This document shows positions 24,675 through 31,926 of a stretch of DNA of 55,355 nucleotides, piece by piece. The stretch spans positions 1 to 55,355 of the forward strand of contig DATJBC010000038.1 of assembly GCA_035515515.1 (NCBI GenBank), written 5' to 3'. Positions within the stretch are counted from its first letter, which is position 1, and every line of letters begins with the position of its first letter. Source of the DNA: DATJBC01 sp035515515 (GTDB lineage Bacteria; Actinomycetota; Acidimicrobiia; Acidimicrobiales; UBA8190). Both the position numbers and the translations under genes were made by a program. Below the pieces are notes generated by a model that ran no database searches, had not been told where the DNA came from, and was given only the letters and a program-made list of their open reading frames with translations.

Positions 24675-25942
24675 CGTGGGCCTCCCACCAGTTCCGGCGT
24701 CCGTTCGGTCGTGTCGCACCGCTTGCCCGCCGCCGGCATGGCGCTCTCGATGAAGGGGATGTCGCGTCCGGGGAGGATGGCGTGCCAGTAGAGCTGCTCG
24801 AAGGCGAGCTTCCCCAGGTGGTTCAGGCGGGACTCCTTGAGCAGCGGCAGCCCGACCGGTCCCGGGAACCTGCCGGGGACGGGGTCGAGGGCGTCGTTGA
24901 AGTCGATGAGCAGCGCCCGCCCGAAGCCGGTCTCGATGAAGCAGTTGGTGTGGCCGTCGAACCGGGCGTCGGGCTCCTGTCCCGCCAGGAGGCGTCGCAC
25001 GTTGTGCACGAGGACCTCGCCCTCGAAGTGGGCCACCGATCCTGCCTTCGACGCGCGCAGGTCCGTGGCGTCCCCGATGACGAAGACGTTGGGCTTGGCC
25101 CTCGCCTGCAGGGTGCCGGGATCGGTGGGGACGAACCCCATGGGGTCGCCGAGGCCCGGCGAGCGCCCGACGTAGGCGGCACCCCCGTGGACGGGGACCA
25201 TGACCGCCGTGTCGAAGGGGACGGTCCGTTCGTCGTAGGAGACGAGGCGGCCCTGCTCGCCGTCCACGGCCGCGGTGGCGAACTCGGTGACGACCTCCAC
25301 GCCCTTGTCCCCGAGGAGCCCCGACAGCATGCGGTTGCAGCCGGGCTTGGTGAACGCCCCGTCGAGGGGGGTGACCAGGGTGAGCTGGGTCCGCGCCCGG
25401 ATGCCGCGCCGGCGCAGGTACCAGTCGGCCAGGAAGCAGAACTCCAGCGGGGCGACCGGGCACTTGACGGGCAGGTCGACGAGGTTGACGACGATCCGCC
25501 CCCCCTCGAAGGTGGCCAACGCGCCGCCCAGCACGGCCGCACCGCCGAGCGTATAGAACGTGTGCACCCGCCGGCCCCAGCCCGCGCCGGTCAGCCCCTC
25601 GGTCTCGTCGGGGAGCAGGCGGGAGCCGCTCGCCACCACCAGGACGTCGTAGGACATCGTCGTCCCGTCGGCCAGCACCACGGTGTCGGCGTCGAGGTCG
25701 ACCCGGTCGACGGCGGACTCGACGAACGTCACCCCCGGGCGCAGTTGCGCGGCGCGCGAGCGCACCAGCCGCGACGGCGACGCCAGGCCGAAGGGGACGA
25801 AGAGCAGCCCCGGCTGGTACAGGTGCCGGTCGTCGGCGTCGACGACGGTGATCTCGTCGCGCGGCCCGAGGACCCGGCGGAGCCGGTTGGCGGCGAGCGT
25901 CCCCCCGGTGCCTCCACCGAGGACGAGCACCCGTCGCGCCAT
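24671..25942 (-). CDS. sqr: sulfide:quinone oxidoreductase (SQR) family flavoprotein
   Basis: This encodes 423 residues. The FAD site is VLVLGGGTGGTLAANRL (residues 6-22), the second dinucleotide-type motif is VVASGSRLLPD near 102, and the FAD-phosphate motif is VFVIGDATDLR (287-295). Cys161 (VKCPVAP), Cys169 and Cys334 (HTNCFIETG) are candidates for the redox-active pair that takes up sulfide and forms the persulfide. The C-terminal ~60 residues are hydrophobic-amphipathic, as expected for membrane and quinone contact. It heads an operon with TusE-like and DsrE-like sulfur carriers, so oxidised sulfur probably leaves as a protein persulfide. ATG at 25942 with GGGA upstream and a DosR-like box 30 nt before it. 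Confidence 0.88.
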   Translation of the reverse strand: MARRVLVLGGGTGGTLAANRLRRVLGPRDEITVVDADDRHLYQPGLLFVPFGLASPSRLVRSRAAQLRPGVTFVESAVDRVDLDADTVVLADGTTMSYDVLVVASGSRLLPDETEGLTGAGWGRRVHTFYTLGGAAVLGGALATFEGGRIVVNLVDLPVKCPVAPLEFCFLADWYLRRRGIRARTQLTLVTPLDGAFTKPGCNRMLSGLLGDKGVEVVTEFATAAVDGEQGRLVSYDERTVPFDTAVMVPVHGGAAYVGRSPGLGDPMGFVPTDPGTLQARAKPNVFVIGDATDLRASKAGSVAHFEGEVLVHNVRRLLAGQEPDARFDGHTNCFIETGFGRALLIDFNDALDPVPGRFPGPVGLPLLKESRLNHLGKLAFEQLYWHAILPGRDIPFIESAMPAAGKRCDTTERTPELVGGPR

Positions 25943-25972
25943 GGTCCCAGCATGGCCGGGAGGCCCGCGGCG

Positions 25973-25992
25973 GCAGTAGGGCCGAACGTCAC
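25973..25992 (-). promoter_or_regulatory. DosR/DevR-like box upstream of sqr
   Basis: The minus strand reads GTGACGTTCGGCCCTACTGC and ends 30 nt before the sqr ATG. It differs from the porG box at only 2 of 20 positions. It matches the DosR core at 10 of 14 positions. It lies in the 75-base gap downstream of the methyltransferase gene, the only plausible promoter space for sqr. Confidence 0.5.
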
Positions 25993-26017
25993 ACGACGGC
26001 GGCCGCCGGGGCCGCGG

Positions 26018-26722
26018 TCACGCCGGGCGCCGGGCCCCGTGCCCTGCCCCGGCGCGGACGGCTCGTACCAGCAGGTCGATGGCCTCCACGGGACCGTCGG
26101 GTGCCTCCACGGGACGGCGGACCGTCTCTGCCCGCGCCACGCGCAGGAGGTCCCCCACGTCGGAGGCCACGTCGCCGGGGCCGTAGAGGAGCGCGGGGTC
26201 CTGGGGTCCTCCGTGGCCCTCGGTCAGGTTCGAGCGGTCGTGGGCGACCACGAGCAGGGTCCCCCCGGGCGCCACGCCCCTCGCCATGCGGCGCAGGACG
26301 CGGCGGCGCAGGGGCGCCGGCAGGTGGAGGTAGAGCACGACGACCAGGTCGAAGGGGCGCGGGGGCTCCCACTCGAGGAGGTCGGCCTCCACCCAGTCGA
26401 CGGACACGCCCCGGTGCGCCGCCATGCGTCGGGCCTTGGCCAAGGCCACCGGCGAGAAGTCGACCCCCGTGACGCGCCACCCCCGCTCGGCGAGCCACAC
26501 GGCGTTGCGCCCCTCGCCGCAGGCGACGTCGAGCGCCTCGCCTGCGGCCAGGGCGCCCACCTCCTCGACCAGGAAGCGGTTGGGCTCGGCGCTCCACAGC
26601 AGGTCGTGGCCCGCGTAGCGCGCGTCCCAGCCGGCGGCGTCCAGGGGCCCGGACGCCGGGGCTATACCCCCGGTGCGGTCGGGCCCGGTGGGCCCCGGGG
26701 GCGAGCCGGGCGCGCCGGTCAT
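26018..26722 (-). CDS. class I SAM-dependent methyltransferase
   Basis: This encodes 234 residues. Motif I is ALDVACGEGRNAVWLAERGWRVTGVDFS, followed by EADLLEWEPPRPFDLVVVLYLHLP (motif II) and LRRMARGVAPGGTLLVVAHDRSN. The N-terminal WDARYAGHDLLWSAEPNRFL resembles TehB- and thiopurine-type methyltransferases, which act on small thiols, selenium or tellurium species. The ATG overlaps the upstream PIG-L stop as ATGA, so the two enzymes are made together. The true substrate is unknown. Confidence 0.85.
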   Translation of the reverse strand: MTGAPGSPPGPTGPDRTGGIAPASGPLDAAGWDARYAGHDLLWSAEPNRFLVEEVGALAAGEALDVACGEGRNAVWLAERGWRVTGVDFSPVALAKARRMAAHRGVSVDWVEADLLEWEPPRPFDLVVVLYLHLPAPLRRRVLRRMARGVAPGGTLLVVAHDRSNLTEGHGGPQDPALLYGPGDVASDVGDLLRVARAETVRRPVEAPDGPVEAIDLLVRAVRAGAGHGARRPA

Positions 26723-27441
26723 GGCGCGGAGCTCGGGGCGGCGCGGCCGTGGTCGGCTCGGCCGGCGGGCGCGGGAGGGCGCAGCCAGCGCAGCGACTCC
26801 GTGGCACCCTGCAGCTCGAGGCGTCGCCACAGCACCGGGTTGTCCGTCGCCTGGCTGACGTGGCAGGCGATCGCCCGACGCTGCGCGACGCGGTCCACCG
26901 TCATCACCAGGTCGAACTCGTCGTCGTCACGACCGGCGAACGAGGCGCCGAACTCGGCGTTGAGCACCTCGGCGACGCGCCGGGGCACGTTCCAGGCGAG
27001 CACGGGGAGGCCGGAGGGAGCCGCCAGCGCGGCCTCGGTGGCCCGACGGTGGTCGGCGTGGCCCGTCACGCCGCTGTCGTCGAAGACGAGGAGCAGGTCC
27101 GCGCCGACGCTCCGGGCGGCCTCCTCCACCGTACGGGAGAGCTCGTGCAGGGGGACGGACTCCAGGGCTCCGTCGGGGTGGTCGCCGAGGTCGACCCGCT
27201 CCACCCCGAGCTCGCCCGCGGCGGCCCGCAGCTCGCCTCGGCGGTCCTCACGGAGCGAGGCGCTCGAGGAGCCCAGGCTCGAGGCCTCACCATGGGTGAA
27301 GCACAGCACCGACGTCCGCGCCCCGCGTGCGACCAGGTCGCCGATCACGGCCCCGAGACCGAAGCTCTCGTCGTCGGGATGGGCGCACACCGCCAGGACC
27401 GAGCGGAAGGGCAGCGTCTCGGGTCTCTGCGCGCCCCGCAT
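26719..27441 (-). CDS. PIG-L family N-acetylglucosamine-type deacetylase
   Basis: This encodes 240 residues. The zinc-binding signature AHPDDESFGLGAVIGDLVARG lies near the N-terminus, and the second metal motif TGHADHRRATEAAL is in the middle. The family hydrolyses N-acyl groups of GlcNAc-type conjugates; in actinobacteria it includes MshB and Mca of mycothiol metabolism. The last ~25 residues are Pro/Ala-rich. It is coupled to the downstream methyltransferase by an ATGA overlap. Confidence 0.87.
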   Translation of the reverse strand: MRGAQRPETLPFRSVLAVCAHPDDESFGLGAVIGDLVARGARTSVLCFTHGEASSLGSSSASLREDRRGELRAAAGELGVERVDLGDHPDGALESVPLHELSRTVEEAARSVGADLLLVFDDSGVTGHADHRRATEAALAAPSGLPVLAWNVPRRVAEVLNAEFGASFAGRDDDEFDLVMTVDRVAQRRAIACHVSQATDNPVLWRRLELQGATESLRWLRPPAPAGRADHGRAAPSSAP

Positions 27442-27484
27442 CGGTCGGTGCAACGGATCCGGCGGAGGCGCTATTCCCGCACGG

Positions 27485-28546
27485 CTACGGACGAACCTCG
27501 TAGTAGAGGTTGGCGGGGTCGTCGAAGTCGTGCACGGTGAACGAGGTGAACCCCGCGTCTTCGGCCATCTGCGCCGCCAGCTCGGGGTGCAGCCCGAGGG
27601 TGCCCAACCCGGCCCCACCCGGCTCGGAGAGGGCGGAGGACATGCACGTGGTGACCGAGGTGCCGTACATCATGGCCAGCATGGGGTTGCGCAGGTTGTC
27701 CTCCCACGAGGACGCGGCCCGGATGTCCTTGATGAGCCAGGTGCCGTCGGGCCTGATGCTCCGGCGGATGGCGGCCATGGCCTGTGCGGGGAACGCCATG
27801 TCGTGGAGGCAGTCGAGGGTGAGGACCAGGTCGTAGGTCGGCTCGGCGGGCAGCTCGGCAGCCCCCGCCCGGTGCAGCGTCACGTTGTCGAGGGCGGCCG
27901 CCTCGATCTTCTCCCTCGCTCTGTCCAGGGCGTGGGAGGAGGGGTCGTACCCGTGGAACTGCGACGCCGGGTAGGCGCCCGCCATCGCCTCCAGGGCGAC
28001 CCCGGCGCCGCAACCGACGTCGGCCACCTGGGCACCGCCCTCGAGCCGCTCCACCACGCCGGGCAGCGCGGGGAGCACCCGGGGGACGAGGACGAGCTTC
28101 GTCCAGGGCGCGGTGAACCGCTCGACGCTGTGGGCGCCGCTCGGGCCGAGGTCGTCGTAGGACAGACCCCGACCTGTCCGGAACGCCTCGGCCAGCAGGG
28201 GGAGGGACTCGGGTGTCGCCACGTACCCGTGGAAGGCGCCGGCTGCGAACCACGTGCTGTCGGTGTCGTTCGCCAGCACCTCGGCACCCTCCGGCGCCAG
28301 CTCGAAGTGCACGCCGTCGGTGGTCTCGAGCAGGCCGCCCGCCCCCTGGGCGCGCAGCCACTCGAGGAGCCAGCGTGCGTCCAGCCCGGTGCGGTCGGCC
28401 AGCTCCCCGGCCGTGACGGGGCCCGACCCGGCCATCGCCTTGTACAGGCCGAGCCGGTCCCCCAGGTGGACCATGAGCGCCACGACCTCTCCCTGCTTGT
28501 ACCCCCACACGCGCAGGGCGAGGGCCGCCAGTTTCTCGGTGTCCAC
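27485..28546 (-). CDS. two-domain SAM-dependent methyltransferase with winged-helix N-terminus
   Basis: This encodes 353 residues from a GTG. The N-terminal ~90 residues (LGDRLGLYKAMAGSGPVTAGELADRTGLDARWLLEWLRA) form the winged-helix dimerisation domain seen in O-methyltransferase-like proteins. The catalytic domain has VADVGCGAGVALEAMAGAYP (motif I), TYDLVLTLDCLHDMAFP and IRPDGTWLIKDIRA. Actinobacterial relatives are often annotated only as methyltransferases. It lies 68 bases after the C-S lyase gene and 43 bases before the PIG-L gene, all on the same strand. Confidence 0.85.
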   Translation of the reverse strand: MDTEKLAALALRVWGYKQGEVVALMVHLGDRLGLYKAMAGSGPVTAGELADRTGLDARWLLEWLRAQGAGGLLETTDGVHFELAPEGAEVLANDTDSTWFAAGAFHGYVATPESLPLLAEAFRTGRGLSYDDLGPSGAHSVERFTAPWTKLVLVPRVLPALPGVVERLEGGAQVADVGCGAGVALEAMAGAYPASQFHGYDPSSHALDRAREKIEAAALDNVTLHRAGAAELPAEPTYDLVLTLDCLHDMAFPAQAMAAIRRSIRPDGTWLIKDIRAASSWEDNLRNPMLAMMYGTSVTTCMSSALSEPGGAGLGTLGLHPELAAQMAEDAGFTSFTVHDFDDPANLYYEVRP

Positions 28547-28614
28547 CGGACCGGAGTCTTCTCGGGGGGAAGGCGGTCCCGCAACCGGCGCGGTGGCCTC
28601 CGCCTCGAAGCCCG

Positions 28615-29790
28615 TCAGCGGTGGCTCGGCCCCGACCTGGCGCGCAGGGCGCTCCCCATGGCGGCCACGATCCGCTCGAGCATCCGCCGGGAGGTACCGA
28701 AGTTGAGCCGGACGTGCCGGCCCCACCCCTGCCCGAACGACGGGCCGTCGTTCAGGGCGACCCTGGCCTCGCGCAGGAAGAACCCCGCCGGGTCGGCCAC
28801 GTCGAGGCGGGCGCAGTCGAGCCACGCCAGGTACGTCCCCTCGGGCCGCCGGTACCCGATGGCGGGGGCCTCCTCGGCGAGGAGCTCGCCCAGCAGGTGC
28901 CGGTTGCCGTCGAGGTACTCGACCAGCGCACCCAACCACGGGCGGCCGTGGAGGTAGGCGGCCGTCGACGCCACGATGCCGAGCGCGGTGGCGTCGGGGA
29001 CCCGGTGGAGCGGCAGCGCCCGCCACGCGGCCGCGTCGGCGTGGTTGCTGGCGATGACCTGCGCGCACTTCAAGGCCGGGATGTTCCAGGCCTTGGAGGC
29101 CGACGTCACCGTCACGGTGTGGGTGGCGGCGGCCTCGGACACCGTCGCGTAGGGCACGAACCGGGCACCGGGGTACACGAGCGGGGCGTGCACCTCGTCG
29201 GCGACGACCCGGGCGCCGTGGCGCTCGACGACCTGCGCCAGCTCCCGCAGCTCGGCGAGGGTGAACACCCGCCCGGTCGGGTTCTGGGGGTTGCACAGCA
29301 GGACCGCCCGTGCGCCCCCGGACAGGGCGGTGCCGATCGCCTCGAGGTCGAGGGCGGGCCGCCCGGCGTCGTCCACGAGCGGCACCTCGACGACGGGACG
29401 GCCGGTGAGCTCGACGATGTCGAAGAACGGAGGGTAGGCGGGCGTGGGGAGGACCACCCCGGCCCCCGCCGGCACGAACGCCTCGAGCGCGCCGGTGATG
29501 CCCGACAGCACGTCGGCCACGAGGAAGATGCGCGCCGGCGGGACGCTCCAGCCGTAGGACTCGACCAGGAAGTCCGCGCACGCGGAGGTGAGCTCGGTCG
29601 TGTCCGCCGGCGCGTACCCCAGCTCGCTGCGCTCGACCGCCTCCAGCAACGCGGCCCGTACCGGGGGTGCCAGGGAGAAGTCGGTCTCCGCCACCCAGGC
29701 GGCCAGCACCGCCGGGCCGTGCAGCGTCCACTTGACGGTGCGCCGGCGGCGGAGCTCCTCCTCGCGCACGTCGTCGAAGGGGCTAGCCAC
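28615..29790 (-). CDS. patB: PatB/MalY-type cystathionine beta-lyase (C-S lyase)
   Basis: This encodes 391 residues, normal for fold-type I PLP enzymes. The N-terminal VKWTLHGPAVLAAWVAETDFSLAPPV is the MalY/PatB signature. NPQNPTGRVF, VVADEVHAPLVYPG and TVTSASKAWNIPALKCAQ (PLP lysine in SASKAWN) follow, and the C-terminal VRLNFGTSRRMLERIV carries the substrate-carboxylate Arg. It should cleave cystathionine or cysteine S-conjugates, releasing a thiol, pyruvate and ammonia. Proximity to thiol-methyltransferase-like and PIG-L genes could indicate S-conjugate turnover; this is inference. Confidence 0.9.
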   Translation of the reverse strand: MASPFDDVREEELRRRRTVKWTLHGPAVLAAWVAETDFSLAPPVRAALLEAVERSELGYAPADTTELTSACADFLVESYGWSVPPARIFLVADVLSGITGALEAFVPAGAGVVLPTPAYPPFFDIVELTGRPVVEVPLVDDAGRPALDLEAIGTALSGGARAVLLCNPQNPTGRVFTLAELRELAQVVERHGARVVADEVHAPLVYPGARFVPYATVSEAAATHTVTVTSASKAWNIPALKCAQVIASNHADAAAWRALPLHRVPDATALGIVASTAAYLHGRPWLGALVEYLDGNRHLLGELLAEEAPAIGYRRPEGTYLAWLDCARLDVADPAGFFLREARVALNDGPSFGQGWGRHVRLNFGTSRRMLERIVAAMGSALRARSGPSHR

Positions 29791-29823
29791 CTCGGTTCCC
29801 GGCCGTGGTGACCGGCGGGGGCC

Positions 29824-31926
29824 TCACCCCCGGGGCGTCGTCGTCGACAGCGTGTGCCGGGCGGGGGCGACGGCGACCGGGGCGACGGGCGCCCGGCCCG
29901 ACCGCTGGATGACCGCCACGTCCTCGCCGAGGTACGAAGCCACGACGCGGGGGTCGGACATCACGGCGGACGCCGGTCCCCGGGCCACCACCCGGCCGAG
30001 GTCCAGCGCGACGATCTCGTCGGACACGGTGCTGATGAGCGGCATGTCGTGCTCGATGATCACGATCGAGCACTGTGTGGCACGTTGCATGTCCTTGAGC
30101 AGGGGGCCCAGTGCCTCGGTCTCGCGCTGGGCGACGCCCGAGGAGGGCTCGTCCAGGAGCAGCACCGTGGGGTCGTGGGCGATGGCCATCGTCAGGTCGA
30201 CGATCCGGCGCACGCCGGTGGACAGCTCGGACACGAACTTGTCCTGGTAGGACTGGAGCCGCATGAGCTCGATGAGCTCCTCCACCCGCTGCGCCACCTG
30301 CCGCTCGGACTGCTGGATGGCCGGCAGGTCGAGGAAGGCGGCCAGGTGGTCCCGGGTGGTGATGTGGCGCTCCAGCCCCATGGCGATGTTCTCGCGGACC
30401 GTGAGGGACGGGAAGATGCGGGCGTCCTGGAACGACCGCCCCAGGCCGGACCGCGCCCGGCGGCTGGCCGACCAGGTGCCGACGTCGACCCCGTCCAGCT
30501 CGATGCGCCCACCGTCGGCCGGGAGCACCCCGGAGATCAGGTCCAAGACGGTGGTCTTCCCTGCCCCGTTGGGCCCGATGAGCCCGAGCGTCTCGCCCCG
30601 CCGGAGCTCCAGCGTGACGTCGTCCACGGCCACGATCCCCCCGAAGCGCTTGGTGAGCCCGTGGGTGGAGAGCACCACGGGCTGCGACGCCAGCCGATCC
30701 GCGCCGCCGCTCGACGCCGGGGCCTGGCCGTTTGCCCGCAGCGCGGGGGTGCCCGACCCGTTGGCGGCGGCCCCTTCGAGGAACACCGACCGCAGGAGGT
30801 CGCCCCGGGACAACAGGTCGGCGGCGGCCCCCTCGAAGCGGACCTCGCCCTTCTCCATGAAGTAGGCGCGGTGCGCGACCGTGAGGGCCACGTTGACCGA
30901 CTGCTCCACGAGGATGACCGGACAGCCCTCGCCGTGGATGGCCCGGACGATCCCGAGGAGCTGCTCGACGACGGCGGGGGCCAGGCCGAGGGAGAGCTCG
31001 TCGATGATGAGCAGGCGCGGCTTGGCCACGAAGGCCATGCCCAGGCCGAGCTGCTGCTGCTCGCCGCCCGAGAGGTTCCCCGCCATCTGGTGCCAGCGGT
31101 CCCCGAGGCGCGGGAACAGCTCGAGGACCTTCGCCGTGCGGGCCTGGACCTCGGCGGCGCCCTCCTTGGCGAACAGCCACGCGGCCGCTTTGAAGTGCTC
31201 GGCCACCGTCAGCGTGGGGAACACGGCCCGGCCCCCCGGGACCTGCACGATCCCCAGGCCCGCCCGCTCCACCGGGTCGGCGTGGGTGATGTCCTTCCCG
31301 CCGAAGACGATGGCGCCCTCGACGGGGTCGACCAGTCCCGAGATCGCCTTCAACAAGGTGGACTTCCCGGCCCCGTTGGTCCCCAGGAGGGCCACGATCT
31401 CGCCCGGCCGGACCTCCATGTCCACGCCGAAGAGCACCCGCACCTTGTCGTAGGCGACGTGCACACCGCGGCACACGAGCAGCGGTTCGTCATCGGGCGC
31501 GGGCGCGGCCGGTGACCGGGGCGCCGCCCCCGTCACCGGAGCGACGGGACCGGTCGTCACGAACAGCGCGTCCCGGGCGCCGGCGGCTCCCGAAGCGGGG
31601 GGTGGGGCCGGCGGCCGGGCCACGAACGGGGACGGGGGCACGGGAGCGGGCCGAGGCGGAGACGGGCTGAGGGGGGCGGCGGTCGCCACGGCGGCCGGCG
31701 CCGGGGCGCCGTCGCCGTGGGTGGGCACCACCGGCGTGGGCGCAGAGCGTGCCGTGTCCGTGGGCGCTGCGGGGCGCGCCGTGTCCGTGGGCGCTGCCGG
31801 GCGCGCCGGTTCCGTGGGCGCCACGGGGCGGGCCGTGTCGTCGTCCTTCGCGGCGAGCCAGTTGCGGATGTCGAAGGCCAGCCCGAACGCCGCCACCACC
31901 ACGCCCAGGACCACGAAGGTGATCAC
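29824..31926 (-). CDS. fused LivF-LivG ABC transporter ATPase with N-terminal membrane anchor
   Basis: This encodes 700 residues from a GTG overlapping the permease stop (GTGA). Residues 1-20 form a membrane helix (ITFVVLGVVVAAFGLAFDI). Residues ~30-147 are a Pro/Ala/Thr-rich linker, partly coded by tandem repeats. ATPase 1 is LivF-like: Walker A LLGTNGAGKST (181-190), signature NLSGGEQQQLGLG, Walker B LLIIDELSLGLAP. ATPase 2 is LivG-like: Walker A LIGPNGAGKTT, signature ELSTGVRRIVDL, Walker B VLLLDEPSSGVAQRE. LivF and LivG are usually separate soluble proteins. The fusion with a membrane anchor gives a one-chain motor for the importer encoded upstream. Confidence 0.9.
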   Translation of the reverse strand: MITFVVLGVVVAAFGLAFDIRNWLAAKDDDTARPVAPTEPARPAAPTDTARPAAPTDTARSAPTPVVPTHGDGAPAPAAVATAAPLSPSPPRPAPVPPSPFVARPPAPPPASGAAGARDALFVTTGPVAPVTGAAPRSPAAPAPDDEPLLVCRGVHVAYDKVRVLFGVDMEVRPGEIVALLGTNGAGKSTLLKAISGLVDPVEGAIVFGGKDITHADPVERAGLGIVQVPGGRAVFPTLTVAEHFKAAAWLFAKEGAAEVQARTAKVLELFPRLGDRWHQMAGNLSGGEQQQLGLGMAFVAKPRLLIIDELSLGLAPAVVEQLLGIVRAIHGEGCPVILVEQSVNVALTVAHRAYFMEKGEVRFEGAAADLLSRGDLLRSVFLEGAAANGSGTPALRANGQAPASSGGADRLASQPVVLSTHGLTKRFGGIVAVDDVTLELRRGETLGLIGPNGAGKTTVLDLISGVLPADGGRIELDGVDVGTWSASRRARSGLGRSFQDARIFPSLTVRENIAMGLERHITTRDHLAAFLDLPAIQQSERQVAQRVEELIELMRLQSYQDKFVSELSTGVRRIVDLTMAIAHDPTVLLLDEPSSGVAQRETEALGPLLKDMQRATQCSIVIIEHDMPLISTVSDEIVALDLGRVVARGPASAVMSDPRVVASYLGEDVAVIQRSGRAPVAPVAVAPARHTLSTTTPRG
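31736..31840 (-). repeat. 27-bp tandem repeat coding a Pro/Ala linker
   Basis: Three consecutive 27-bp units (31760-31786, 31787-31813, 31814-31840) and a degenerate 24-bp unit (31736-31759) encode repeats of the type ARPAAPTDT in the ATPase linker. Unit length is a multiple of three, so copy-number changes would keep the frame. Confidence 0.85.

Noticed and set aside
24782..28957. 1391-residue open frame on the plus strand
   Set aside because: It runs antisense across sqr, two methyltransferases, a PIG-L gene and patB. Low-complexity, no motifs; all real genes there are on the minus strand.
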